Part shown: piece after piece, positions 1 to 7,904 of the stretch
Layout: each line of letters starts with the position of its first letter
Numbering within the stretch: position 1 is the stretch's first letter
Origin: Constantimarinum furrinae
Lineage (GTDB): Bacteria; Bacteroidota; Bacteroidia; Flavobacteriales; Flavobacteriaceae
DNA length: 64,000 nucleotides
Direction: 5' to 3'
NCBI RefSeq assembly: GCF_014295415.1
Contig: NZ_CP052909.1
Span: 372,001-436,000, forward strand
Notes under the pieces: generated by a model
The model's input: the letters and a program-made list of their open reading frames with translations, nothing else
Database searches by the model: none
What the model was told of the DNA's origin: nothing
Made by a program: the position numbers and the translations under genes

Positions 1-211
1 GGATCTCCTCACAAACAATGGCAATAGCGCCCTTATCAGCTGCCATTTTTATAAACGAATGCCCGTCTGAAACAGTTCCGCGGATCGCGACAAAAACATC
101 ATCCAATCCTATCTTTCTGGAATCGAAATCGATATTTCTAATAGCCACAGCTGTATTGCCTATCACCTTATCGATAGTCACCTTATACAATATGTCCCGT
201 AATAATATCAA
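1..211 (-). CDS. murE: UDP-N-acetylmuramyl-tripeptide synthetase MurE, N-terminal fragment
   Basis: Partial gene running off the left edge; about 70 N-terminal residues are visible. The reverse strand reads DILYKV, then IDFDSRKI, then DVFVAIRGTVSDGHSF, the N-terminal Mur ligase domain pattern of MurE, which adds the third (usually diaminopimelate) residue to the peptidoglycan stem peptide in the cytoplasm. The best start is a TTG at 211 that overlaps the ftsI stop (TTGA), which implies translational coupling; no ATG lies nearby in frame. Being next after ftsI is the usual order in the division/cell-wall cluster. The catalytic part lies outside the window. Confidence 0.85.
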   Translation of the reverse strand, partial: MILLRDILYKVTIDKVIGNTAVAIRNIDFDSRKIGLDDVFVAIRGTVSDGHSFIKMAADKGAIAIVCEEI

Positions 212-2208
212 TTTAAATTAAGTGTTATTTGCATACCCTTTTTTAATGCTTCACCGGCATCTACCGACTGACTTTTAACTGTACCATTCCCGGCAACTTC
301 AACTTTTAACCCCAGGTTTTCTAGCAAAGAGACAGCGTCCATTCCAGCCATTCCGGCAACATTGGGCACCTTACTAAAATTCTTTTGTATTCTGTTGTAG
401 TAATTTTCGAAGTCAGTATCTAAAACCTCATCGGTTTCTTCAATATTGTCAACTTCTGCAATTCTCGGAGAATCGGTATAGATCTTTTGTGCAATTCTTT
501 TAAAGACCGGCCCCGTTACATCGGCACCGTAGTATCCCTTTTTCGTACTGGGTTTATGGATCACTACGATACAGGAATATTTTGGGTTATATGCCGGGAA
601 ATATCCGGCAAAAGAAGAGATGTATTTCCTGTCTTCATCCCATCCGTCAAGCCAATATTCTGTTCGGGCAGTTCCTGTTTTTCCGGCCATCGAAAAGTGT
701 TCTGAATACAAACTCTGACCCGTTCCCCGCTTTACAATGTTCAGAAGTATATCCTGAATTTTCTTTAAGGTTTCTATCGAACATATCCTATCTTCAATCA
801 CTTCACTATTAAAGGTCTCTACAGGTTGACTATATGCCCTGACCTCTTTTATAAATCTCGGTTTAACCAAAATTCCGTTATTGGCAATGGCATTGTAAAA
901 TGTCAAAGTCTGTAAAGGTGTAAGACTTAGATTGTATCCGTAGGCCATGGATGGCAAAGCGTTCTTACTCCATTTGGTGTGTCCCGGTTCTGGAATCATA
1001 GGAGTTCCTTCACCTTTTATTCGAATACCGGTTTTCTTATCAAGATGCCAGGACTTCAATCTGTCGGTAAATTTTTTAGGATCCTTGGCGTAGTGGTCAT
1101 CAATAATAGTTGCAATTCCAATATTGGAAGAGACTTCCAATACTCTCGCAGCAGATATTTCTCCATAACCCCCTCGCTTGCTGTCATTAATATTCCTACC
1201 ATAGAAACGTTTAGTACCCTGCTTAGTGTCTACCACTGTCGATGTATCGATCACCTTATCCTCCAAGGCAGCCATTAATGCCATTACTTTAAATGTAGAA
1301 CCCGGCTCATGAGATTCTCCTACGGCATAGTTCAGTTTTTCGTAATACGTTCCCGAATTGGTACGCCCTAAATTGGAGACTGCCTTTATCTCTCCTGTAG
1401 AAACCTCCATAACGATCACCGATCCGTGTTCGGCCTCGTAATATTCCATCTGTTTTAGTAAGGCGTGATGTGCAATATCCTGTATGTTCACATCGATGGT
1501 CGAAATAATATCGTAACCGTCCTGTGGTTCTATCTCATTCTCATCATATACCGGCTTCCATTGTCCTTTGGCGATCTTTTGTTTTAATCGAGTACCTTGT
1601 TTTCCACGTAAATATTTATCAAAAGCTCCCTCAATTCCAACTTCATATGTTCCCGGCTGATCCCGACGTTCGTTACCAACCAATCGCTCTCCAATCTTGC
1701 CCATAGGATGTTCTCTCACAGTGCGCTGCACTACAATGATCCCACCTTTATACGGCCCGAGTCTGAAGAGCGGAAATGATTTTATCTTCTTATAATCTGA
1801 GTAACCAAGATTTTTAGCGACCAGCAAATACCTGTTCTTATTGGACCGGGCTTTTCTGAAAAGGCTTTGGTAATGCGAGGCCGGTTTCCCTAATAGTTTA
1901 CTCAACTCTTTAGACAAGGGAACCAGATTTTCTTTAAAATTTGCCGAGGAAACCGTTACGGCATCAAAGCGGATATCGTATTTAGGCACCGAGGTTGCTA
2001 GCAAACTACCATCATCGGCATATACATTACCCCTGTTGGCAGGAATGGTAAAGTTTCTGGTAGTGTTCTTCTCTGCCAGATCACGATATTGCTCACCCTC
2101 TACAAACTGAATGTTAATCAGTTTCACGGTAATTGCTATCGCGATGACGAACATACATCCGGCGATCAAATACAAGCGGTTCAATATGTTCTTCTCTCCT
2201 GCTGGCAC
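208..2208 (-). CDS. ftsI: FtsI/PBP3-type division transpeptidase with C-terminal PASTA domain
   Basis: Septal peptidoglycan cross-linking enzyme, anchored by one membrane segment (about residues 12-32). The transpeptidase signatures are in order: SxxK as STFK (nucleophile Ser304), SxN as SSN (360-362) and KTG (510-512). A PBP dimerisation region occupies about 45-220. The last 60 residues form one PASTA domain (VPNVAGM to the end), usual for Bacteroidetes FtsI/Spv homologues. The start is a GTG at 2208, four bases after the ftsL stop; the N-terminus EKNILNRLYLIAGCMF fits the family. Cotranscribed with mraZ, rsmH and ftsL upstream and murE downstream. Confidence 0.95.
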   Translation of the reverse strand: MPAGEKNILNRLYLIAGCMFVIAIAITVKLINIQFVEGEQYRDLAEKNTTRNFTIPANRGNVYADDGSLLATSVPKYDIRFDAVTVSSANFKENLVPLSKELSKLLGKPASHYQSLFRKARSNKNRYLLVAKNLGYSDYKKIKSFPLFRLGPYKGGIIVVQRTVREHPMGKIGERLVGNERRDQPGTYEVGIEGAFDKYLRGKQGTRLKQKIAKGQWKPVYDENEIEPQDGYDIISTIDVNIQDIAHHALLKQMEYYEAEHGSVIVMEVSTGEIKAVSNLGRTNSGTYYEKLNYAVGESHEPGSTFKVMALMAALEDKVIDTSTVVDTKQGTKRFYGRNINDSKRGGYGEISAARVLEVSSNIGIATIIDDHYAKDPKKFTDRLKSWHLDKKTGIRIKGEGTPMIPEPGHTKWSKNALPSMAYGYNLSLTPLQTLTFYNAIANNGILVKPRFIKEVRAYSQPVETFNSEVIEDRICSIETLKKIQDILLNIVKRGTGQSLYSEHFSMAGKTGTARTEYWLDGWDEDRKYISSFAGYFPAYNPKYSCIVVIHKPSTKKGYYGADVTGPVFKRIAQKIYTDSPRIAEVDNIEETDEVLDTDFENYYNRIQKNFSKVPNVAGMAGMDAVSLLENLGLKVEVAGNGTVKSQSVDAGEALKKGMQITLNLN

Positions 2209-2212
2209 CGCG

Positions 2213-2530
2213 CTACTTTTTATTGGTTATTTTAATTTTTTGAGGCGGTTCTACCGAGGGTTGTAACCCACGTCGCGCCATGGCAGCTATAATCTTGGTT
2301 TCTAATTTAGATTGCATCACCTTCATTCGCACATCCACATATTCACTTTTTAGCTCCTTTACATCGTTGTTAAGTTGAGCGATCTTATGCACTTTTTTAT
2401 CGGCACTGTGCGAGCTTGCGATCATGATAAGCGCCAAGAATGAAAGAAAGACAATGAATCTCCAGTTCTTTAAAGCGTCGTCGCTTACCAAGAACTTTCC
2501 CTTTATGAGATTATAGAAATTCTTCTTCAT
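2213..2530 (-). CDS. ftsL: FtsL-like cell division protein
   Basis: A 105-residue bitopic protein: a short basic cytoplasmic N-terminus, one membrane helix at about residues 25-42 (FIVFLSFLALIMIASSH) and a periplasmic coiled coil (about 48-85). Size, topology and position between rsmH and ftsI match the FtsL-like family of Bacteroidetes, which bridges FtsB/FtsQ and the septal synthase FtsW-FtsI. FtsL is poorly conserved, so the call rests on synteny and topology rather than on motifs. It overlaps the rsmH stop by four bases (ATGA), indicating coupling. Confidence 0.85.
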   Translation of the reverse strand: MKKNFYNLIKGKFLVSDDALKNWRFIVFLSFLALIMIASSHSADKKVHKIAQLNNDVKELKSEYVDVRMKVMQSKLETKIIAAMARRGLQPSVEPPQKIKITNKK

Positions 2531-3423
2531 AGTTTTTCTGCAATTCGAAGTTTTGCGCTTCGGGCACGATTATTATTCCTTATTTCTTCTTCGGAAGGAA
2601 CTATAAACTTTCCCACCGGCTTAAATGGCACGTCAACTCTTCCGAAAACATCTTTTTCGGGCTCCCCTTCAAAAAGGCCGTTGCGCATAAACCGCTTTAC
2701 CAATCGATCTTCCAGTGAATGATAGGAAATAAGACTTAGCCTTCCTCCGGGTTTTAAAACTTCATTCGTCTGAATTAAAAATTCTTTCAGAGCTTCCAAC
2801 TCCTGATTTACTTCTATGCGAATCGCCTGATAGATCTGAGCCAGGATCTTGTTTTCTTTATGCTTCGGAAGAAATCTTCCTAAGGTATTTTTAAGTTGCT
2901 CTCCGGATCGAATCTCCCCGTTCTTTCGCGCTTCTACAATTACCCGGGCCATTCCGGCAGCAGACCGCAACTCACCGTACTGAAAAAGCACCGACCGCAG
3001 TCGCTTTTCCTCGTAGTGGTTTACCACATCGAACGCCGAAAAGGATTCATCCTGATTCATTCGCATATCCAGATCTGCATCAAACCGCGTTGAAAAGCCG
3101 CGTTCGGGTATATCGAACTGATGAGAGGAAACACCAAAATCACCTAAAATTCCATCGACCTGAGTGAAGCCATGAAATCGAAGAAAGCGCCTGAGAAACC
3201 TAAAGTTTTCGTTAATCAATAAAAACCGAGAATCGTCGATAGCATTTTCAAGCGCATCTTTATCCTGATCGAAAGCGATCAATTTTCCTTTTTCACCTAA
3301 GCGTTTCAAAATTTCTCTGGAGTGTCCGCCGCCCCCAAAAGTCACATCCACATAAACACCGTCGGGCGCTACGGCCAGACCGTCTACAGTTTCGGTTAAC
3401 AGTACCGGATTATGATATTCCAT
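2527..3423 (-). CDS. rsmH: 16S rRNA (cytosine1402-N4)-methyltransferase RsmH (MraW)
   Basis: SAM-dependent methyltransferase acting on C1402 of 16S rRNA. About 298 residues starting at MEYHNPVLL, the invariant RsmH N-terminus; an upstream extension of 35 codons is open but lies inside mraZ and is not family sequence. Visible motifs: the SAM-binding loop VDVTFGGGGHSREIL, GDFGVSSHQFD, GFSTRFDADLDMRM and LSLISYHSLEDRLVKRFM. The gene begins inside the 3' end of mraZ (14-base overlap) and ends overlapping ftsL, so mraZ, rsmH, ftsL and ftsI form one translationally coupled operon. Confidence 0.95.
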   Translation of the reverse strand: MEYHNPVLLTETVDGLAVAPDGVYVDVTFGGGGHSREILKRLGEKGKLIAFDQDKDALENAIDDSRFLLINENFRFLRRFLRFHGFTQVDGILGDFGVSSHQFDIPERGFSTRFDADLDMRMNQDESFSAFDVVNHYEEKRLRSVLFQYGELRSAAGMARVIVEARKNGEIRSGEQLKNTLGRFLPKHKENKILAQIYQAIRIEVNQELEALKEFLIQTNEVLKPGGRLSLISYHSLEDRLVKRFMRNGLFEGEPEKDVFGRVDVPFKPVGKFIVPSEEEIRNNNRARSAKLRIAEKL

Positions 3424-3883
3424 TAGCAGCATCGCTTGTATCACCCATAACTTCTTCGGCCAGATCTGCAAAATCACTTGCGGCATCATCAATGGCCTGT
3501 TCATAATTTTTCTTATCCCAGATCTCAACGATATTGATCGCAGAAGAGATCACCAACTCTTTTTGAATTCCAGCAAACGAGGCAAGGTCCTTGGGAATGT
3601 TTAACCGCCCTGAAGCATCCAATTCCACCGTACGCACCCCTGCAGTAAACCGACGAATAAAATCATTGTTCTTACGATTAAACCTGTTGAGCTTGCTCAT
3701 TTTCTCCATCAACAGTTCCCACTCCTGCATAGGATACATCTCCAGACAAGGCTGAAATACAGCTCGCTTTAAAACAAAGCTTTGAGATGCCACTGGCGCC
3801 AGCTGTTTCTTAAGATCGGCCGGAACCATTACACGCCCTTTTACATCTGCTTTACACTCGTATGTTCCTATTAAATTGAGCAC
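3410..3883 (-). CDS. mraZ: Transcriptional regulator MraZ
   Basis: AbrB-fold DNA-binding protein of about 157 residues with two SpoVT/AbrB half-domains: N-terminal LIGTYECKADVKGRVMVPADLK and central VRTVELDASGRLNIPKDL (each with a DxxGR core). MraZ proteins form rings that bind tandem repeats in front of their own operon. The family start MLNLIGTYEC corresponds to a GTG at 3883; a TTG one codon upstream is possible. Heads the division/cell-wall operon, with matching operator repeats upstream. Confidence 0.93.
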   Translation of the reverse strand: MLNLIGTYECKADVKGRVMVPADLKKQLAPVASQSFVLKRAVFQPCLEMYPMQEWELLMEKMSKLNRFNRKNNDFIRRFTAGVRTVELDASGRLNIPKDLASFAGIQKELVISSAINIVEIWDKKNYEQAIDDAASDFADLAEEVMGDTSDAANGIS

Positions 3884-3913
3884 CAATGGGTTCTAATTAG
3901 AAAAATATTATCC

Positions 3914-3956
3914 CAAATATATAGAACTTTTACCACTTTTTACCACTTTTTACCAC
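3914..3956 (-). promoter_or_regulatory. mraZ promoter with three MraZ boxes
   Basis: On the minus strand, GTGGTA occurs three times with an exact 10-bp period (plus-strand taccac at 3931, 3941 and 3951), followed by a perfect Bacteroidetes -7 box TATATTTG (3921-3914) about 31 bases before the mraZ start. Tandem roughly 10-bp repeats containing TGG/GTGG are the known MraZ binding-site layout in other phyla. Here the repeats occupy the place of the -33 element, suggesting autoregulation at RNA polymerase binding. Confidence 0.75.
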
Positions 3957-3998
3957 ATTGTTGATAAGTTTTGACATGTCGATGATCCTGAAACAATT

Positions 3999-4028
3999 AG
4001 CGGTCACTTTTATGCTGTGATGACCGCT
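3999..4028. repeat. Inverted repeat in the mraZ/hydrolase divergent region
   Basis: AGCGGTCA (3999-4006) and TGACCGCT (4021-4028) form a perfect 8-bp inverted repeat with a 14-base loop. Both neighbouring genes start here and diverge, so a terminator is not expected. It may be an operator or a folded element upstream of the hydrolase promoter; function unknown. Confidence 0.5.
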
Positions 4029-4073
4029 TATAATCGCACCATTTTTTTAAATCGTGTTTCGTTAAAATTTGTG

Positions 4074-4081
4074 TACTTTTG
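4074..4081 (+). promoter_or_regulatory. Putative -7 box for the hydrolase-engB operon
   Basis: TACTTTTG matches TAnnTTTG 24 bases before the ATG at 4106. Because the box covers an upstream in-frame TTG (4079), it argues for the downstream ATG as the start. Confidence 0.5.
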
Positions 4082-4105
4082 CCTTTGTTAACTGCATTAA
4101 CCAGA

Positions 4106-4870
4106 ATGACCAATAATCTTAAGAAAGAAGGAAAATTTACGTATCTCGAACTAGGTCAGGGTACCCCTATCATAGTGTTGCACGGACTCATGGGTGGCCT
4201 GAGTAATTTTGATGGGGTTTCGGATTATTTTCCAGAAAAGGGCTATAAAATCCTTATTCCTGAACTTCCCATTTACTCCATGTCACTCTTAAACACGAAC
4301 GTGAAGAATTTCGCGAAATATGTATCGGCGTTTATTGATCATATTGGAGAAAAGCAAGTGATTCTTCTTGGTAATTCTTTAGGAGGACACATTGGTCTTC
4401 TATGCACAAAAATGTATCCTGAAAAGATCAAGGCCCTTATCATTACAGGAAGCTCGGGGCTATACGAAAGTGCCATGGGAGAAAGTTATCCCAAGCGCGG
4501 TGATCGGGACTATATTCAGAAGAAGGCAGAAAATGTTTTTTACGATCCAAAAGTTGCCACCAAAGAGATCGTTGATGAAGTATATGCCACGGTAAATGAC
4601 CGCAACAAACTAATTCGCACACTGGCAATTGCCAAAAGTGCCATCCGTCATAATATGGCAAAAGATCTGCCACATATGCATACCCCTACCTGTATAATTT
4701 GGGGCGAAAATGACACGGTAACTCCGCCAGAGGTAGCCAAAGAGTTTCATGAGCTGTTACCCGATTCAGATATCTTCTGGATCGAAAAATGTGGTCATGC
4801 TGCCATGATGGAACATCCCAATGAATTCAATATCCTTCTCAATAACTGGCTTCAGAAAAGAGGATTTTAA
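4106..4870 (+). CDS. Alpha/beta-fold hydrolase
   Basis: A 254-residue single-domain hydrolase of unknown substrate, probably cytoplasmic (no signal peptide). Visible catalytic elements: oxyanion-hole HGLMGG (26-31), nucleophile elbow GNSLGG with Ser91, acid Asp203 in GENDTVTPP, and His231 in CGHAAMMEHP, giving a complete Ser-Asp-His triad. The start is placed at ATG 4106 because the more upstream TTG falls in the promoter. Ten bases separate it from engB, so the two are probably cotranscribed. Esterase, lipase or C-C hydrolase activity cannot be told apart from sequence alone. Confidence 0.85.
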   Translation: MTNNLKKEGKFTYLELGQGTPIIVLHGLMGGLSNFDGVSDYFPEKGYKILIPELPIYSMSLLNTNVKNFAKYVSAFIDHIGEKQVILLGNSLGGHIGLLCTKMYPEKIKALIITGSSGLYESAMGESYPKRGDRDYIQKKAENVFYDPKVATKEIVDEVYATVNDRNKLIRTLAIAKSAIRHNMAKDLPHMHTPTCIIWGENDTVTPPEVAKEFHELLPDSDIFWIEKCGHAAMMEHPNEFNILLNNWLQKRGF

Positions 4871-4879
4871 AAACCCAAC

Positions 4880-5488
4880 ATGCAAATCAAATCGGCAGAA
4901 TTTGTAATGAGCAACAGTGAAGTTGCCAAATGCCCGAAAAACCGTCTTCCTGAATACGCGTTTATCGGCCGATCTAATGTTGGAAAATCTTCCCTTATCA
5001 ATATGCTGATGCAGCGAAAAAATCTTGCAAAAACAAGCGGACGTCCGGGGAAAACACAACTCATCAATCATTTTATAGTCAATCAAAATTGGTATCTGGT
5101 CGATTTGCCCGGTTATGGATATGCACGGGTATCTAAATCGTCTAAGAAAACCTTTCAGAAGTTTATCACAAATTATTTTGAAAAACGGCAACAGCTTGTA
5201 CTCGCCTTTGTACTTATCGATTGCAGACACGAACCGCAACCTATAGATTTGGAGTTTATGCAGTGGCTGGGTGAAAATCAGATTCCATTTGCGATGATAT
5301 TTACCAAGGCCGACAAATTAAAACCAAATGCGCTGGAGCGGAATATTGAAGATTACAAGACTAAAATGCTGGAAACCTGGGAAGAAATTCCACCGTATTT
5401 TGCGACATCTTCCAGTAAGGGTACCGGTAGGGATGAGGTGCTTCAGTACATTGATGCTATCAATGAAGAAATAAGCGGGAACCTTTAA
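4880..5488 (+). CDS. engB: Ribosome biogenesis GTP-binding protein EngB (YihA/YsxC)
   Basis: A 202-residue TRAFAC GTPase needed for large ribosomal subunit maturation. The G motifs are clear: G1 GRSNVGKSS (30-38), G2 threonine region near SGRPGKTQ, G3 DLPGYGYA, G4 TKADK and a G5-like SSSKGTG. Length and the FVMSN N-terminus are typical. Follows the hydrolase gene by ten bases and converges with gldC on the other strand; a short imperfect hairpin at the stop (5478-5494) followed by a T-run may end transcription. Confidence 0.95.
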   Translation: MQIKSAEFVMSNSEVAKCPKNRLPEYAFIGRSNVGKSSLINMLMQRKNLAKTSGRPGKTQLINHFIVNQNWYLVDLPGYGYARVSKSSKKTFQKFITNYFEKRQQLVLAFVLIDCRHEPQPIDLEFMQWLGENQIPFAMIFTKADKLKPNALERNIEDYKTKMLETWEEIPPYFATSSSKGTGRDEVLQYIDAINEEISGNL

Positions 5489-5512
5489 AGGTCCAGGCTT
5501 TTTTAAATTCTA

Positions 5513-5848
5513 CTACTCTCGTTTTAATTCGAGCTTTTCAGCGAAGTAATCGCAAAAATCCTTCATAGTCGCACTCATCTTTTCATCATTTGTAGCCCGT
5601 TGAAAAGTATCGGCCATCGCACTTAAGGTTTGATGAAAAAATATCTTCATTTCATCCAGCGGCATGTCTTTGGTCCAGAGATCAATTCGCAGGGATTCTT
5701 TATTATTATGATCCCATACGCTTAAAAAAATGGCCTTAGCTTCTTCCATATCCACCCCACCATCTTTTGCAGACCATCTTAATTTTTCAGGAATTTTATT
5801 TTCGTCCAATACTACATTGATCGTTATATCTGAAGTAAGTTTTGCCAT
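5513..5848 (-). CDS. gldC: Gliding motility protein GldC
   Basis: A 111-residue protein matching GldC across its length: the N-terminal ITINVVLDENKIPEKLRWSAKDGGV-type block, LRIDLWTKDMPLDEMK and FFHQTLSAMADTFQRAT. GldC has no signal peptide and in Flavobacterium johnsoniae improves gliding rather than being essential; its biochemical role is unknown. Its start codon overlaps the gldB stop, the conserved gldB-gldC order, so the two are cotranscribed and coupled. Confidence 0.93.
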   Translation of the reverse strand: MAKLTSDITINVVLDENKIPEKLRWSAKDGGVDMEEAKAIFLSVWDHNNKESLRIDLWTKDMPLDEMKIFFHQTLSAMADTFQRATNDEKMSATMKDFCDYFAEKLELKRE

Positions 5849-6804
5849 TATTTTTTCGGTTTGTATTTAGATTTTGTAAAAATTTCTTCGGTACTGGCGA
5901 TCATAAGCTGATCGAAGGTAACATCATTGTTTTCCATATAGGATTTCACGATCTGCCACCCCAGAAACCTACCTGCCATTCCGGGAGATTCATTATCGAT
6001 CTCCAGATAGAATTTTGAGAAAGGCGCCGGGTTGATAAAACGTGGAGGTAGTTTCGCATCGGTGCTATACAATAATTCATTTTCTATGAAATAACGCCAC
6101 ATATCGGCCTCATTGTCGTGTACCCACTGCATTTCCTCCTCCGTATACCCAATTTTATGCGCATCAGAAGTTTCGGGAAGCCAGAGGTCCTTAATATATA
6201 ATTCCTTTCCGAAATAGATCATTTGAGCCAGAAGTGACCGTTGTCGCGGAGGAGAAATTAATCTTTTGGCATATGTGGCTGCTACATCTTGTACAATCTG
6301 ATCTTCCTTCATATTCTTGGAAATATAAAGATGGATATCCTCATAGAAATAATGATCACTTCCCAGATAATTATCAAGGGAAATTACCAGGGTCTTGTTG
6401 GCCAGGATCACTTTATTTCTGTAATCTACATCAGATGTGGTGGTCACGATTTGTGGCGGACTAAAAGACGAAACATAGTATTTTATATGCCTAAAAAGGG
6501 CTTCCAATTCTTCCTCCAGAGGTTCATTTTCCGGAAACTTCTTAAGTACTTCTGCTTCCAATTGTTTCTGAAGGGTATCCTGCATTTTTTGTCGCCAGAT
6601 GCTGTCTGGATATTGTTCAGGAAAAAATACGGGAAATTCACTTTTTAATTTGGGTAGCTCATCAACCGAAGCTTCAGCAAAGATCTTGTCGAACCGAATA
6701 ATAGAAATATCCATAGGTATCGCTTCTATTTGTTTTTCGGTTTCCGATTTGGTTTCACAGGAAACAACAAAAAGCACGGCAAACGTCAACACTATATATT
6801 TCAT
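5848..6804 (-). CDS. gldB: Gliding motility lipoprotein GldB
   Basis: Lipoprotein of about 318 residues required for gliding in related bacteria. The start at 6804 gives a clean lipoprotein signal: MKYIVLTFAVLFVVSC, with the lipidated Cys at 16. The preceding 11 open codons are not needed. Family features include the IIRFDKIF block after the signal and the C-terminal GMAGRFLGWQIVKSYMENN. Overlaps gldC by one base and diverges from nadE, an arrangement conserved in Flavobacteriaceae. Confidence 0.93.
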   Translation of the reverse strand: MKYIVLTFAVLFVVSCETKSETEKQIEAIPMDISIIRFDKIFAEASVDELPKLKSEFPVFFPEQYPDSIWRQKMQDTLQKQLEAEVLKKFPENEPLEEELEALFRHIKYYVSSFSPPQIVTTTSDVDYRNKVILANKTLVISLDNYLGSDHYFYEDIHLYISKNMKEDQIVQDVAATYAKRLISPPRQRSLLAQMIYFGKELYIKDLWLPETSDAHKIGYTEEEMQWVHDNEADMWRYFIENELLYSTDAKLPPRFINPAPFSKFYLEIDNESPGMAGRFLGWQIVKSYMENNDVTFDQLMIASTEEIFTKSKYKPKK

Positions 6805-6863
6805 AGGAAATGTAACTAGACTCTTCTTAAACGTCATTGCTTTTTATTAATTTTACTTTAGTG

Positions 6864-6884
6864 TACTTTTGTGGTGCAAAGGTA
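6864..6884. promoter_or_regulatory. Putative divergent promoters for gldB and nadE
   Basis: Two TAnnTTTG boxes lie back to back: TACTTTTG on the plus strand (6864-6871, toward nadE) and TACCTTTG on the minus strand (6884-6877, toward gldB). They are 5 bp apart, so the two polymerases would compete. No convincing -33 partner at canonical spacing was found for either. Confidence 0.4.
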
Positions 6885-6957
6885 TTTTTTTTAGTTCAAA
6901 ATCGAGCCTTCCTGATCGCGAGTTTTACGAATATTAAATTATTGATAGCTAACACCC

Positions 6958-7749
6958 ATGCAGACCGAAAAAGTTATAGACCATATAGTAAACTGGCTTA
7001 AAAATTATGCCATCAACGCCCGTATGGACGGATTTGTTCTGGGAATTAGCGGAGGAATAGACTCTGCTGTCACCTCATCGCTTTGCGCTAAGACCGGTTT
7101 ACCAACTTTATGCGTGGAACTTCCTATTCATCAGGCGGAAAGTCAGGTGTCTCGCGCCGAAGAACACATAGCTCAACTTAAAAAACGTTTTGCCAACGTT
7201 AGTGACGTTCGGGTAGATCTTACCCCGGTCTTCGAATCCTTTAGAGCTCAAACACCAGAAACCATGGATGAAACCTATCTCGACCTGAGTCTGGCCAATA
7301 CCCGTGCGCGACTGAGAATGACTACGCTATATTACTTTGCCGGATTGCACAAATATCTGGTAGCGGGAACAGGAAATAAGGTAGAAGATTTTGGTGTAGG
7401 TTTTTTTACCAAATACGGAGATGGAGGTGTAGACCTGAGTCCTATCGCAGATCTTTTGAAAAGTGAGGTCTATGAAATTGGACGTCTTTTGAAAGTTCCC
7501 GATTCCATTATGGTGGCCGCACCAACCGACGGACTTTTTGGTGACAGCCGTACCGATGAAGACCAGATTGGAGCGAGTTATGACGAGTTGGAATGGGCGA
7601 TGAAAATGCAGGCTGCGGGAATGAAAAATTCCGATTTTAACGGACGCGAAAAACAGGTGTTCGATATCTATATGAGACTCAATAAGGCCAATCAACACAA
7701 AATGGTACCCATTCCGGTTTGTGAAATCCCTCCGAATTTAAAAAATTAA
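6958..7749 (+). CDS. nadE: NH3-dependent NAD(+) synthetase
   Basis: Cytoplasmic enzyme that amidates nicotinic acid adenine dinucleotide, the last step of NAD synthesis. The ATP pyrophosphatase loop SGGIDS is at 31-36. Downstream are LANTRARLRMTTLYYFA, GTGNKVEDFGVGFFTKYGDGG and PTDGLFGDSRTDEDQIGASYDELE, all typical of NadE. At 263 residues there is no glutaminase domain, so free ammonia (or a partner amidotransferase) is the nitrogen source. Stands alone between gldB and a response-regulator gene. Confidence 0.95.
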   Translation: MQTEKVIDHIVNWLKNYAINARMDGFVLGISGGIDSAVTSSLCAKTGLPTLCVELPIHQAESQVSRAEEHIAQLKKRFANVSDVRVDLTPVFESFRAQTPETMDETYLDLSLANTRARLRMTTLYYFAGLHKYLVAGTGNKVEDFGVGFFTKYGDGGVDLSPIADLLKSEVYEIGRLLKVPDSIMVAAPTDGLFGDSRTDEDQIGASYDELEWAMKMQAAGMKNSDFNGREKQVFDIYMRLNKANQHKMVPIPVCEIPPNLKN

Positions 7750-7904
7750 CGGCATTTAACGAGTATTCGTGACGTTCAACGAAATTAATCTCAAAGACCT
7801 CAACTTTTTTTTAGTTTTGATTTGTAGTATTTATATTACAAAACCTCACACTTACAGCAATGGCGTTGTTTTAAGTGTCTTTACATACTAAAGACTAATA
7901 AAAT

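Noticed and set aside
3424-3528. 35-codon N-terminal extension of rsmH
   Set aside because: It lies entirely inside mraZ and does not resemble RsmH, whose invariant start MEYHNPVLL follows.
4079-4105. Upstream TTG start of the hydrolase gene
   Set aside because: The codon is covered by a -7 promoter box, so the ATG at 4106 is the likely start.
4624-4633. GGCAATTGCC core of the regulon palindrome inside the hydrolase gene
   Set aside because: It lies within coding sequence (the LAIAK codons), lacks the flanking ATA/TAT arms and has no promoter downstream.
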